DNA of 64,000 nt. Origin: Lentzea jiangxiensis (GTDB lineage: Bacteria; Actinomycetota; Actinomycetes; Mycobacteriales; Pseudonocardiaceae). The position numbers and the translations under genes were made by a program. The notes under the pieces were generated by a model. It made no database searches. It saw nothing but the letters and a program-made list of their open reading frames with translations, and had not been told where the DNA came from. The stretch spans positions 124,001-188,000 of the forward strand of contig NZ_FNIX01000005.1 of the NCBI RefSeq assembly GCF_900104175.1, given 5' to 3'. Within the stretch, counting starts at the first letter, position 1; every line of letters begins with the position of its first letter. Shown here one piece after another: positions 51,031 to 59,201 of this stretch.

Positions 51031-51612
51031 GTGACTGTGGAACAGGTAGTGCTCCTGGCCGAGGACGGCTCCGCCATCGGCGTCGAGGACAAGGCAGTGG
51101 TGCACCACGCGGACACCCCGCTGCACCTGGCGTTTTCCAGCTACGTGTTCGACTCCGCCGGCAACACGCTGCTGACGCGCCGCGCGTTGCACAAGAAGAC
51201 GTTCCCCGGTCTGTGGACGAACACCTGCTGCGGCCACCCGCTGCCGGAGGAGGACATGGCGCAGGCCGTGCTCCGCCGCCTGCGCGACGAGCTGGGCCTG
51301 CGGTGCTCTGCCCCCGAACTGCTGCTCCCGGCCTTCCGCTACCGCGCGGTCATGGACGGCGTCGTCGAGAACGAGATGTGCCCGGTGTTCCGCGTGCTCT
51401 GCGACGACGACGCGGTGCCGAACCCCGACGAGGTCGACTCGGTGGAGCGGGTGCCGTGGACCGAGTTCGCCGCCTCCGTGCTGGACGGCACGCGGGAGAT
51501 CTCGCCGTGGTCCCGGCTGCAGGTCGCCGAGCTCGTCGAGCTCGGGCCCGATCCGCTGGCGTGGCCCGTGGCGGGCCGGGCCGGGCTGCCCGCGGCCGTG
51601 CGGCTGGGGTGA
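51031..51612 (+). CDS. idi: isopentenyl-diphosphate delta-isomerase, type I
   Basis: 193 aa from GTG 51031 (GTGs at 51022 and 51025 are alternatives; no clear ribosome-binding site). It interconverts IPP and DMAPP, the isoprenoid building blocks. Nudix-fold signatures: TPLHLAFSSYVFDSAGNTLL, TRRALHKKTFPGLWTNTCCG (catalytic Cys in TNTCCGHP), EDMAQAVLRRLRDELGL (Nudix helix) and the second catalytic region ENEMCPVFRV (Glu/Glu). About 190 residues is the normal length. Confidence 0.95.
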   Translation: MTVEQVVLLAEDGSAIGVEDKAVVHHADTPLHLAFSSYVFDSAGNTLLTRRALHKKTFPGLWTNTCCGHPLPEEDMAQAVLRRLRDELGLRCSAPELLLPAFRYRAVMDGVVENEMCPVFRVLCDDDAVPNPDEVDSVERVPWTEFAASVLDGTREISPWSRLQVAELVELGPDPLAWPVAGRAGLPAAVRLG

Positions 51613-51758
51613 GCCGGGTCGGAATTCGCGGACGCGCGTCACGCGGAACCGGAAGCCGTCCGCCTCGACAGCGCTGAAGTGCACCTACGCGTCGCAGCCG
51701 GCCGGCAGCTCCGGGGAGGCGACCGGAATGGCTGTGCGGCCCTCCCGGTCGCGCCCGG

Positions 51759-52346
51759 TCACCACCCGGCGATCAGGGTTACCCCCAGAGTGGTCATCAC
51801 GGCGGCGATCAGGCCGTCGAGGACCCGCCACGCGCGGGGTCGCGCGAACAGCGGGCTGAGCAGCCGGGCGCCGAAACCGAGCGCGACGAACCACGTGATG
51901 CTCGCCGTCACCGCGCCGACGCCGAAGAGCCACCGGCCGGCCGCGATGGAGCCGAGCAGCAGCAGCGTGTCGAGGTAGACGTGCGGGTTGAGCCACGTCA
52001 GCGCCAGCGCCGTCAGCACGGGCCGTCCGCTCGTCCGGGTTCCGGCGTTGAGCGCGGAAGGTCGGAACGCCCGCCGTGCCGCCAGGAACCCGTATCCCAG
52101 CAGGAAAATCCCGCCGACGACGGCCGCGACCGTGATCGCCCGCGGGAACGCTTGCGCGATCGCGCCGAACCCGGCGACGCCCACCGCGACCAGGATCGCG
52201 TCCGAGAGGGCGCACACGGCGACGACCCGCGCCACCGCGTGCCGGCGAAGTCCTTGGCGCAGCACGAAAGCGTTCTGCGCGCCGATCGCGACGATCAGGG
52301 TCATCATGGTGCCGAAGCCGAGGAACAGGTCTTTCACGCCGTTCAC
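51759..52346 (-). CDS. argO: LysE/ArgO-family amino acid exporter
   Basis: 195 aa with six hydrophobic helices: MTLIVAIGAQNAFVLRQGLR is the LysE/ArgO signature near the N-terminus, followed by VCALSDAILVAVGVAGFGAI and TALALTWLNPHVYLDTLLLL (NPHVYLD motif). It exports basic amino acids such as Arg or Lys. The divergent LysR-type gene at 52407 is of the ArgP/LysG type, the usual activator of this exporter; 60 bp separate the starts. Confidence 0.93.
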   Translation of the reverse strand: MNGVKDLFLGFGTMMTLIVAIGAQNAFVLRQGLRRHAVARVVAVCALSDAILVAVGVAGFGAIAQAFPRAITVAAVVGGIFLLGYGFLAARRAFRPSALNAGTRTSGRPVLTALALTWLNPHVYLDTLLLLGSIAAGRWLFGVGAVTASITWFVALGFGARLLSPLFARPRAWRVLDGLIAAVMTTLGVTLIAGW

Positions 52347-52406
52347 GGTATTGACGCGTTCTCGATGAGGCCAGCTACAGATTCTTACCTATCATTAGCA
52401 GCTGTG

Positions 52407-53264
52407 ATGGACCTCGACCTGGTGCGCACACTGCTCGCGGTCGTCGACGCGGGCACGTTCGACGCGGCGGCGGCAGCGCTGCACATCACGCCTTCCGCTG
52501 TCTCGCAACGCGTCAAGGCCCTGGAGCAGCGCACCGGCCGAGTCCTGCTCGTGCGGGCGCGCCCGGTGCGGCTGACCCCGTCCGGCGAGGTGCTGGTCCG
52601 CTACGGCCGGCAACTGCTGGCCCTCGACCAGGACCTCGGGGCGGCGCTCGGCGAGGACGCCGTGGTGCGCGTGCCGATCGCGGTCAACGCCGACTCGCTC
52701 GCCACGTGGTTCCTGCCCGCCCTGCAACGGGTTCCGCTCGACCTGAGGATCTCGTTCGACCTCCACCGCGAGGACCAGGACCACACGACCGCGCTGCTGC
52801 GGCAGGGCGTGGTGATGGCCGCGGTGACGTCCTCGCGCGAACCCGTGGCGGGCTGCTCGGTGCGCAAGCTCGGCGACATCCGCTACGCGGCGATGGCTTC
52901 GCAGTCCTTCCTGGACGGACACCGCGACGGCCCGCTGAGGTCGTGGCTGCCCACCGCCCCGGTCGTGGTGTTCGACCGCAACGACGACCTGCAGGACCGC
53001 TTCGTGCGCACCCTGACCCGCGGCCGCGGCGCCTCCGAGCACCGCCACCACGTGCCGTCGTCCGAGGTGTACGTGCGGGCGATCGTGGCGGGCCTCGGCT
53101 GGGGGATGGTGCCGCCGCAGCAGCTGCAGGAGGGTCTGGTGGACCTGGCGCCGGGACGCACGATCTCCGTGCCGCTGTACTGGCAGCAGTGGAAGCTCGA
53201 CTCGCCGGCGCTGAACGCGGTGGCGGAGGCCGTGGCCGCCGAGGCGGCGGTCGCGCTCCGCTGA
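52407..53264 (+). CDS. LysR-family regulator, ArgP/LysG-type
   Basis: 285 aa from ATG 52407. N-terminal winged helix-turn-helix LVRTLLAVVDAGTFDAAAAA, LHITPSAVSQRVKALEQRTG, then the effector domain (VRVPIAVNADSLATWFLPAL, which is characteristic of ArgP/IciA). It should bind the 60-bp intergenic region and switch on argO with Lys or Arg as signal. The region includes ATTCTTACCTATCATTAGCA, unusually AT-rich for this DNA. Confidence 0.92.
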   Translation: MDLDLVRTLLAVVDAGTFDAAAAALHITPSAVSQRVKALEQRTGRVLLVRARPVRLTPSGEVLVRYGRQLLALDQDLGAALGEDAVVRVPIAVNADSLATWFLPALQRVPLDLRISFDLHREDQDHTTALLRQGVVMAAVTSSREPVAGCSVRKLGDIRYAAMASQSFLDGHRDGPLRSWLPTAPVVVFDRNDDLQDRFVRTLTRGRGASEHRHHVPSSEVYVRAIVAGLGWGMVPPQQLQEGLVDLAPGRTISVPLYWQQWKLDSPALNAVAEAVAAEAAVALR

Positions 53265-53291
53265 GCCGTGCCGCTCGAGTGAAGGCCGGCG

Positions 53292-53563
53292 TTCGACGCG
53301 GTCGAGTCCCTGCGCCGGCAGCTCGCGGCGGAGCTGGGGCCGCACGGGGTCCGGGCGGTGACGTTGCAGACCGGCGGCATCCCCGAGTCGATCCCGGCGG
53401 AGCTCCGCGACCGGGTGGAACCGGACCTGGTCGAGCAGACGGTGCTCGGACGGGCGGCGACGCTGCTGGACGTGGGCAGGGCCGCGGTGTTCACGGCCTC
53501 GGACTAGGGCGCACGATCACGGGATCGCAGGTCAACATCACGTGCGGCAGCGTCCTCGCGCAG
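53292..53563 (+). pseudogene. SDR oxidoreductase remnant, frameshifted
   Basis: The frame at 53292-53507 reads FDAVESLRRQLAAELGPHGV, then a GGIPESIP loop and LGRAATLLDVGRAAVFTASD before TAG. The next frame (from 53507) continues GRTITGSQVNITCGSVL. Joined, these are the C-terminal third of a classical SDR (usual ...ASD-x-x-x-T-x-T-G-x-x-x-N). The N-terminal Rossmann half and active site are gone and the two parts are in different frames. It accounts for much of the 379-bp gap 53265-53643. Confidence 0.8.
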
Positions 53564-53643
53564 AGCTGCCGCGAGCCGGGGCGGAAGCTGTCGGGTTCCT
53601 GAATCCAGGAACCCCGCGCAGCGGCCGGGGCGTTGTCCGATGT

Positions 53644-54351
53644 GTGCTGATACCTCGTCTCGCCGCCACCGGCGGTTCGCTCGCCGTCGTCGTGACCGTG
53701 ACCATGGTCGGTCTGCTGGACCTGACCGTCGGGCCGCTGCGGCGCACGATCAGCGAGTACGCGCTGGGTGACCACCGGCCGGTCTTCGACGTCGCGGTGG
53801 TGCTGCTGGCGGCCGGGTCGCTCGCGATCCTCCACGCGCTCGTGCACAAGGGCCTGACGAGGTGGCGGTCGACGGGGGCGATCGCGTTGACCCTGTGGTC
53901 CGTGGGCCTGTTCCTGGTCGTGGTGTTCCCCAAGACGAACTGGGCGATGGGCACCAACGAGGTCAGCGGCAGCATCCACCGGTTCGGCAGCATGCTCGCG
54001 TTCGTCAGCCTGCCGATCGCGATCATCGCGCTGGCGAGGCCGTGGCTGAAGGACAACATGTGGGGGCGACACGCCAGGTGGACGATGGCGTCCGGTTTGT
54101 TGAGCATCGTCGCATTCATGCCGCTGCTCTACGCCATTGCGCTAAGCGTGGTCTCGGACGTTCGGTGGTGGCGCGTGTTCCCATTGGGCTACATCGAGAG
54201 GATCTTGCTCGTCGCCGAGGTCGGCGCTGTGCTCGTCGTCGGGCTGTGGGCGATCGCGGCCAGTAGGGTTGCGGAATGGCGAGTTGGGGAGACCTCGCGG
54301 ACTACGTCCGCGCCACGTACGACGTCGTCCACGACGACGGTGAGGAGCTGA
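53644..54351 (+). CDS. DUF998 membrane protein
   Basis: 235 aa from GTG 53644; further upstream in-frame starts lie inside the SDR remnant. Six to seven membrane helices, with DUF998 features: LDLTVGPLRRTISEYALGDH after the first helix, FPKTNWAMGTNEVSGSIHRF (conserved His), and WTMASGLLSIVAFMPLL. Function unknown. The last 76 bp overlap the next gene; the Thr/Ser/Arg-rich tail (TSRTTSAPRTTSSTTTVRS) could mean that the true stop of an ancestral gene was lost. Confidence 0.8.
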   Translation: MLIPRLAATGGSLAVVVTVTMVGLLDLTVGPLRRTISEYALGDHRPVFDVAVVLLAAGSLAILHALVHKGLTRWRSTGAIALTLWSVGLFLVVVFPKTNWAMGTNEVSGSIHRFGSMLAFVSLPIAIIALARPWLKDNMWGRHARWTMASGLLSIVAFMPLLYAIALSVVSDVRWWRVFPLGYIERILLVAEVGAVLVVGLWAIAASRVAEWRVGETSRTTSAPRTTSSTTTVRS

Positions 54352-54686
54352 GGATCCTCTTCACCTTCGGGGACGTGGAAGAGGACGAGGACGACCGCAC
54401 GCAGGTCGTGATCATCGTCCGGGAAGTGCTCGACAAGATGCACGAGTGGGTGCAGATCGCCTCCCCGTGCGGGCTGGCCTCGCAGGTGGACCTGCGCACG
54501 GTGCTGGAGGAGGTGGGCAACTCCACGGTCGCCTGCGGTCTCGCGATCATGGGGGAGCACGTCGTGGTCCGGCACTCGCTGCCGCTGGCCGACCTCGACA
54601 TCCACGAGTTCACCGACCCGTTGCAGCTGCTCGCCGGAACCGCGGACTCACTCGAGGAACAGTTCTGGGGAGGTGACGGGTACTGA
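54276..54686 (+). CDS. YbjN-like / secretion-chaperone-fold protein
   Basis: 136 aa from ATG 54276. WGDLADYVRATYDVVHDDGE, VVIIVREVLDKMHEWVQIAS, VDLRTVLEEVGNSTVACGLA and HSLPLADLDIHEFTDPL give the alpha/beta layout of YbjN and type III chaperone-like proteins. No catalytic motif. Overlaps the DUF998 gene by 76 bp in another frame and shares TGATG with the next gene; these overlaps suggest a small operon. Confidence 0.75.
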   Translation: MASWGDLADYVRATYDVVHDDGEELRILFTFGDVEEDEDDRTQVVIIVREVLDKMHEWVQIASPCGLASQVDLRTVLEEVGNSTVACGLAIMGEHVVVRHSLPLADLDIHEFTDPLQLLAGTADSLEEQFWGGDGY

Positions 54687-55252
54687 TGTTCGACCTGACT
54701 CCTGCGGCCGATCAGCTGGCCGAGGTGGTGCGCAACGTGACCGACGGCGACCTGAAGGCGCCGACCCCCTGTCCCGACTACACGGTCGGGGACCTGCTCG
54801 ACCACGTGAACGGCCTGGCGGTCGCGTTCACGCTGGCGGCGAGGAAGACCCCGTTGCGGGGCGCGGCTTCCGGTGACGCGGCACGGCTGCCGCTCGACTT
54901 CCGCGAGTCGATCCCCCAGCGGCTCGGCGAGCTGGCCAGGGCCTGGCAGGTGCCGGCGGCGTGGGAGGGCATGACCGCGGCGGGCGGTGTCGACCTGCCC
55001 GGTGAGGTCGCGGCCGCCGTGGCGCTGGACGAGGTCGTGCTGCACGGCTGGGACCTCGCGCGGGCCACCGGTCAGCCGTTCGAGGTCGAGGAAGGCCTGC
55101 TGGAGGTCGTGCACGGCTTCGTGTCGTCCATCGGCCCGGACGACCGCGACAGCTCGCTCTTCGGGCCCGCGGTCGAGGTGGACCCGAATTCTCCGCTGCT
55201 GGACCGTGTCCTGGGCCTCAGTGGGCGCGACCCGAGGTGGAACCTAGGTTAG
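54686..55252 (+). CDS. DinB/MDMPI-like TIGR03086-type metal-binding protein
   Basis: 188 aa from ATG 54686. DinB-like four-helix bundle: APTPCPDYTVGDLLDHVNGL (the CP.W/Y-motif and a His of the metal site), GGVDLPGEVAAAVALDEVVL, HGWDLARATGQPFEVEE (HxWDLA motif). Family members include mycothiol-dependent enzymes; the substrate is unknown. The iron-box-like site 55244-55262 covers its last three codons. Confidence 0.88.
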   Translation: MFDLTPAADQLAEVVRNVTDGDLKAPTPCPDYTVGDLLDHVNGLAVAFTLAARKTPLRGAASGDAARLPLDFRESIPQRLGELARAWQVPAAWEGMTAAGGVDLPGEVAAAVALDEVVLHGWDLARATGQPFEVEEGLLEVVHGFVSSIGPDDRDSSLFGPAVEVDPNSPLLDRVLGLSGRDPRWNLG

Positions 55253-55262
55253 GCTCTCCTAA
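55244..55262 (+). promoter_or_regulatory. IdeR/DmdR-type iron box
   Basis: CTAGGTTAGGCTCTCCTAA differs at two positions from the actinobacterial iron-box form TTAGGTTAGGCTCACCTAA. It lies 10 bp upstream of ATG 55273, so an Fe2+-loaded IdeR/DmdR repressor would block that gene. Regulation is inferred from the motif and its position. Confidence 0.65.
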
Positions 55263-55272
55263 TGTGAGAGCC

Positions 55273-55602
55273 ATGACGGTGCAGGTTCGGGCAGGGCTGG
55301 GCGTGGGACGTCTGGCCGCCGCCATGGAGTCCCTGGTGGAACTGCACCCCGAACTGTGTCGCTCCGGCTTCGCGCACCACGAGGTCGCCGACCCCGCCGC
55401 CGCCACCCCCGCCGCCCTCGCGGAGGCGGAGGCGGGGCTCGACCTCCAGACGGGTGTGCTGATGCACGTCGTGTGGCTCGACGCCGGGCCCGTGCGGTCC
55501 GGCCGGATCGTGCTGGTGCTGCACGACATCGTGGCCGACCGGCTGCCGCGCGTGCTGCCGTGGCTCGTGCAGGCCTGGAGGCAACCGGCGCTCGTCAGCT
55601 GA
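55273..55602 (+). CDS. stand-alone condensation-domain-like fragment, iron-box controlled
   Basis: 109 aa from ATG 55273 (GAGAG upstream). VGRLAAAMESLVELHPELCR resembles the early helix of NRPS condensation domains (..AL..LV.RHP.LR), and VLMHVVWLDAGPVRSGRIVL with LVLHDIVADRLPRVLPWLVQ resembles the stretch up to the HHxxxDG active site, but with HDIVAD instead of HHxxxDG. A normal C domain is ~430 aa, so this is only the N-terminal quarter and probably non-catalytic. With an iron box upstream it may support siderophore NRPS assembly, or be a relic. The match is by eye and moderate. Confidence 0.6.
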   Translation: MTVQVRAGLGVGRLAAAMESLVELHPELCRSGFAHHEVADPAAATPAALAEAEAGLDLQTGVLMHVVWLDAGPVRSGRIVLVLHDIVADRLPRVLPWLVQAWRQPALVS

Positions 55603-55684
55603 CCACTTCGGTTTGCTGCCAAATAGTGGACAGTTGGTGCGAACGCACCACAGGCCTATCCGCTTTGCCGCACCGTTGGTCCTC

Positions 55685-56470
55685 GTGGCAGGAGACAACG
55701 AGCAGTACCTGGCGGACCGGCTCGACCAGGTCCACAGGGCCATGCGCCAGGGTGACGTCGACGACGTGCTGCGACAGGTCGGTCATGTGCGCGGCGAGAG
55801 CGACCCGCAGACCGCCGACACCCTGATGCGGCTCGCCCTCGACCGCGAGCTCAAGGAGTCGCGCAAGAAGATCCGGCTCTGGATGGCGCTCGCGATCGTC
55901 CTGGCGGTGGGCGCCGCGATCACCATCGCCGTGCTCGTGCCGAAGACGAGGCTCGGCACCGTCGTCGACACCGCGACCACGGTGACGCAGACGATGGTGT
56001 CGACGGTGCCGGTTCCCGTCGCGACGCCGGCGGCACCGGGCTCCTCGGTCGTTCCTCCCGCGCCGGCGCCGGACGGGTCGAACTTCACCGTGCTGCACGA
56101 GTTGACCGACATCACCATGGGCGGTCCGATCTGCGGCGAACTCAACGAAGGCAAGCTCGACATCGACAACCTCGAACCCGATCACCGGACCGCGAGCATC
56201 TCGACCTGCACCTTGCAGTTCAAACTCGACGCCTCGGGCGGCAGGTACATCGCCAAGGCTCCTCTGACCCAGCCCACTGCTCAGGAATGCGCGACGCAGT
56301 CCAAGCGCGGCTCTCAGACGTGGTGGGACAGGGACGAGGTGAAGGCAGGCGAGTTCGCGGTGTGCGTGACGTCGAAGAAGGGCAACGTCGCCTGGGTCAA
56401 GGTCGTCGGCGTGGACGTCCAGGGCCGGATGACTCTCCAGGTCGTCGTGTGGGCGCCGGGGCAGCGCTGA
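55685..56470 (+). CDS. uncharacterised single-pass membrane protein with extracytoplasmic domain
   Basis: 261 aa from GTG 55685 (in-frame earlier start TTG 55613; no clear ribosome-binding site). The N-terminal ~60 residues are helical and charged (DNEQYLADRLDQVHRAMRQG, RLALDRELKESRKKIRL), followed by a membrane helix (~residues 66-84, MALAIVLAVGAAITIAVLV), a Thr/Val/Pro-rich linker, and a ~135-residue outer domain with four Cys. I do not recognise the family. Its 3' end overlaps the convergent methyltransferase by 74 bp. Confidence 0.7.
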   Translation: MAGDNEQYLADRLDQVHRAMRQGDVDDVLRQVGHVRGESDPQTADTLMRLALDRELKESRKKIRLWMALAIVLAVGAAITIAVLVPKTRLGTVVDTATTVTQTMVSTVPVPVATPAAPGSSVVPPAPAPDGSNFTVLHELTDITMGGPICGELNEGKLDIDNLEPDHRTASISTCTLQFKLDASGGRYIAKAPLTQPTAQECATQSKRGSQTWWDRDEVKAGEFAVCVTSKKGNVAWVKVVGVDVQGRMTLQVVVWAPGQR

Positions 56471-57161
56471 CCTTCCGCGCCACGAACACGTGCTCACGCC
56501 CCGGCCGGTCCGGGGCGTCGCGCACGTCCACGACCTCGAACCCGCACGCCACCAGGCCGTCCTCGACCTCGGCGCGCGACCGGAACCGCAGCGTCGAGTC
56601 CGAGGCGACCTCCGTGCCGTCCGGGAACCGGTAGGTGTGGCGGAACGAGACGAACGGCAGGTCCACGCCGAGCAGCTCGCGCCGTTCCGCCACCCCGTCC
56701 ACCACCCGGTGCGTGGTCTCCGCCCAGCCCTCCCAGGCCCGAGCCTCGAGCCGCCGCGTCTCGAACACCAGGTGCCCGCCCGGCCGCAGCGCGTCGTGCA
56801 CGCCTCGCAGCGCCGCTTCCCAGTCGTCGCCCAGGAACACCTGCGCCACGTTCGCCGTCATCGTCGCGAGGTCGGCCCGCAACGGGGGCAGCCCGGTCGC
56901 GTCGCCGTGGAGCCACGTGACGCGGGAGTCCTTGGCGCGGGCGAGTTCCAGCGACGCCAGTGCGGGTTCGACGCCGACGACCGAGAACCCGGCGTCGGCC
57001 AGCAGGACGCCGAAACAGCCCGTGCCGCACCCGATGTCGAGCACCGAGCGGGCGCCGAGCTCGGCCGCGATCGCGAGGTACGGGTCCAGGTCGTCGCGCG
57101 GCCCGTCGAAGGCGTCGTAGAGCCGGGCCAGCCGCGGGTCGGCGAAGAGCGCGTCAGGCAT
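56397..57161 (-). CDS. class I SAM-dependent methyltransferase
   Basis: 254 aa from ATG 57161. Rossmann motifs: SVLDIGCGTGCFGVLLADAG (motif I, SAM-binding), VVGVEPALASLELARAK (acidic end of strand 2), WLHGDATGLPP, ATMTANVAQVFLGDD and ALRPGGHLVFET. The substrate is unknown. The C-terminal Arg/Pro-rich tail (about 20 residues) lies in the overlap with the convergent gene. After the start comes a 111-bp gap with no feature. Confidence 0.9.
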   Translation of the reverse strand: MPDALFADPRLARLYDAFDGPRDDLDPYLAIAAELGARSVLDIGCGTGCFGVLLADAGFSVVGVEPALASLELARAKDSRVTWLHGDATGLPPLRADLATMTANVAQVFLGDDWEAALRGVHDALRPGGHLVFETRRLEARAWEGWAETTHRVVDGVAERRELLGVDLPFVSFRHTYRFPDGTEVASDSTLRFRSRAEVEDGLVACGFEVVDVRDAPDRPGREHVFVARKVSAAPAPTRRPGESSGPGRPRRRP

Positions 57162-57272
57162 GCCACATCCCGGGTCCGACGACGAACGGCCTCGGCAACT
57201 CGATCACCTCTCGGTCCGGTCGTCCTGCCGCGAGTCCGCAGCCGGCCGGTGCCCGGGTGCGCGACCCGTCCC

Positions 57273-58751
57273 TCACGTCAGGGGCCAGGTGTGCACGGGT
57301 TCGTTGGCGTGCATGAGGTCCACATAGGTCTTCAACATCGTGCGCAGCGCGTCCGCCCGGTCCAGGTGCGAGTGGTCGTAGTGCCGGTGGAACTCGCGAG
57401 CCTGCCACGTCGCGCCGTTCACGCCGCTGAGGCAGCGCTGCTCGATGACGCCCAGCAAGCGGTCGCGCTCCGCCGAGTCGACGCCCCACCGGATCAGACC
57501 CTCGTGGGCGAGGGGGAGCAGCCGCCGCAGCACCAGCTCGACCACCGGCACCGTGCCGACGCCGGGCCAGTACATCTGCGCGTCCATGCCGTTGCGCGAG
57601 GCGGCGTTGAAGTTCTCCTCGGCCGCCTGGAAGCTCATCTGCGACCACAGTGGACGCTCGTCCTCGGCCAGTGCCCGCACCAGACCGAAGTACAGGGCGG
57701 CGTTCGCGAGGGTGTCCACGACGGTCGGCCCCGCGGGCAGCACCCGGTTCTCGACGCGCAGGTGCGGACGGTCGCGCACGACGTCGTAGACCGGCCGGTT
57801 CCAGCGGTAGATCGTGCCGTTGTGCAGCTTCAGCTCGCTCAACGAGGGCGTGTCGCCCTTGTCCAGCGCCGCGAGGGGGTCCTCCTCGTCGGTGATGGGC
57901 AGCAGCGCGGGGAAGTAGCGGACGTTCTCCTCGAACAGGTCGAAGATCGAGTTGATCCACCGCTCGCCGAACCACACCCGCGGCCGCACGCCCTGCGCCT
58001 TGAGCTCGTCCCCGCGCGTGTCCGTGGCCTGCTGGAAGAGCGCGATCCGCGTCTCCCGCCACAGCTCCTTGCCGAGGAAGAACGGCGAGTTCGCGCCCAC
58101 CGCCACCTGCACGCCCGCGATGGCCTGGGCGGCGTTCCAGTAGGCGGGGAACTGCTCGGGGCTGACCTGCAGGTGCAGCTGCGTGCTCGTGCAGGCGGCC
58201 TCGGGGACGATCGAGCTCGACGTGAGGTGCAGGCGTTCGACGCCGTCGATGGCGATCTGCAGGTCCTCGCCGCGCGCGGCCAGGACCTGCTCGTTGAGCA
58301 ACGCGTAGCGGGGGTTGCCCGACAGCAGGTCGGGCGAGATGTCCTTCGAGCGCAGCGTCGGCAGGATGCCGTTGATCACCATGTGCGCGCCGACCTCGCG
58401 CGCCTTCTGCTCGGCGTCGTTGAGGCTGCGGCGCACGGTCTCCTCGAACGCCGTGATGCCCCCGCCCGCGAGCCGGCGCGGAGCCACGTTGATCTCGATG
58501 TTCCACTGGCCGAGCTCGGTCACGAAGTCCGGGTCGTCGATGACGTTGAGGGCCTCGTGGTTCTTCATCGCGGGGTCGCCGTGCTCGTCGATGAGGTTGA
58601 TCTCGATCTCCAGGCCGGTCATCGGCCTCTCGAAGTCGAACCTGGCCTCACGCAGCATCCTGGCGAACACGTCGAGGCACCGCCGCACCTTGGTGCGGTA
58701 ACGCGTGCGGTCCTCGCGCGTGAACTCGTGCTTCGCGACGTCCTCGCCCAT
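57273..58751 (-). CDS. glutamate-cysteine ligase-like (GCS2) carboxylate-amine ligase
   Basis: 492 aa from ATG 58751. GCS2-family signatures: MTGLEIEINLIDEHGDPAMK, QWNIEINVAPRRLAGGGITA, SGNPRYALLNEQVL, HLTSSSIVPEAACTSTQLHL, VAVGANSPFFLGKELWRETR, ENRVLPAGPTVVDTLANAAL. It joins a carboxylate to an amine with ATP. In actinobacteria such proteins include gamma-glutamylcysteine ligase of ergothioneine synthesis (EgtA) and related enzymes of unknown substrate. No egtB-E genes are adjacent, so I do not assign EgtA. Confidence 0.88.
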   Translation of the reverse strand: MGEDVAKHEFTREDRTRYRTKVRRCLDVFARMLREARFDFERPMTGLEIEINLIDEHGDPAMKNHEALNVIDDPDFVTELGQWNIEINVAPRRLAGGGITAFEETVRRSLNDAEQKAREVGAHMVINGILPTLRSKDISPDLLSGNPRYALLNEQVLAARGEDLQIAIDGVERLHLTSSSIVPEAACTSTQLHLQVSPEQFPAYWNAAQAIAGVQVAVGANSPFFLGKELWRETRIALFQQATDTRGDELKAQGVRPRVWFGERWINSIFDLFEENVRYFPALLPITDEEDPLAALDKGDTPSLSELKLHNGTIYRWNRPVYDVVRDRPHLRVENRVLPAGPTVVDTLANAALYFGLVRALAEDERPLWSQMSFQAAEENFNAASRNGMDAQMYWPGVGTVPVVELVLRRLLPLAHEGLIRWGVDSAERDRLLGVIEQRCLSGVNGATWQAREFHRHYDHSHLDRADALRTMLKTYVDLMHANEPVHTWPLT

Positions 58752-58826
58752 GGTGGCCTCCCGGCGGTCGGTCGAGGGTTCACCTCACCACTGTGCACCA
58801 TGGTTGATCAATCCGACACTCGTGTG

Positions 58827-58854
58827 CGGTGATCCGGAACGTTCCGGATCACCG
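58827..58854. repeat. perfect 28-bp palindrome
   Basis: 58827-58840 is the exact reverse complement of 58841-58854, with centre GGAACGTTCC and no spacer. It could be a dimer-binding operator for one of the divergent genes or form a hairpin. Confidence 0.8.
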
Positions 58855-58862
58855 GCGTGGGT

Positions 58863-58919
58863 GGTGGGCCGCCCCCCGATCGGCGGCCCACCGGGATCGT
58901 GCCGGTCAGGCCGGCACGA
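58863..58919. terminator. two adjacent GC-rich stem-loops
   Basis: Stem 1: 58863-58873 with 58882-58892 (11 bp, loop 8). Stem 2: 58897-58905 with 58911-58919 (9 bp, loop 5). Both are perfect. They follow the palindrome directly. Because the flanking genes are divergent, they would terminate only an unannotated or relic minus-strand transcript. Confidence 0.5.
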
Positions 58920-59201
58920 CGGTCCGGAGGAAGGCTCCGGCGAACCTGCGGAGCGCCTCCTGCGATTCCACGGTGATCGCCCCCGGCGAGCGGAGGCGGA
59001 TTCCGCTGATACCGGTGCACTTTATTGGATTCGTCCTACACGTTCCCTACACGGCCGCGTGCAGCGCATTTCCCGGTCGTCGCGAATCGGGACGGCGTTG
59101 TCCACCTTTTGGCATCCCGGCCCCGGTCCCGTGCCGTGCCCGCGCTGCTACGCTCCGGCACCGTTGCGCATCCAGGTGGGGGAGACTTGGGTACTCCGGC
59201 G

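Larger units (their letters stand above)
58752..59201. other. 450-bp intergenic region with hairpin cluster
   Basis: It lies between the divergent GCS2 ligase and AfsR-like regulator genes. It holds the 28-bp palindrome and two stem-loops listed separately. On the minus strand a frame without a good start ends VESQEALRRFAGAFLRTVVP-A-stop near 58907, at the third hairpin, and could be a gene relic. A promoter for the regulator is expected in 59020-59190; AT-richer DNA lies at 59020-59050. Confidence 0.5.

Noticed and set aside
57273-58751. naming the GCS2 ligase egtA
   Set aside because: Sequence fits the wider family, but no other ergothioneine genes are adjacent, so the specific function is unsupported.
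58808-59020. 70-codon minus-strand ORF in the gap before the AfsR-like gene
   Set aside because: Arg/Pro/Gly-rich sequence that reads through the palindrome and both hairpins; no ribosome-binding site or domain.
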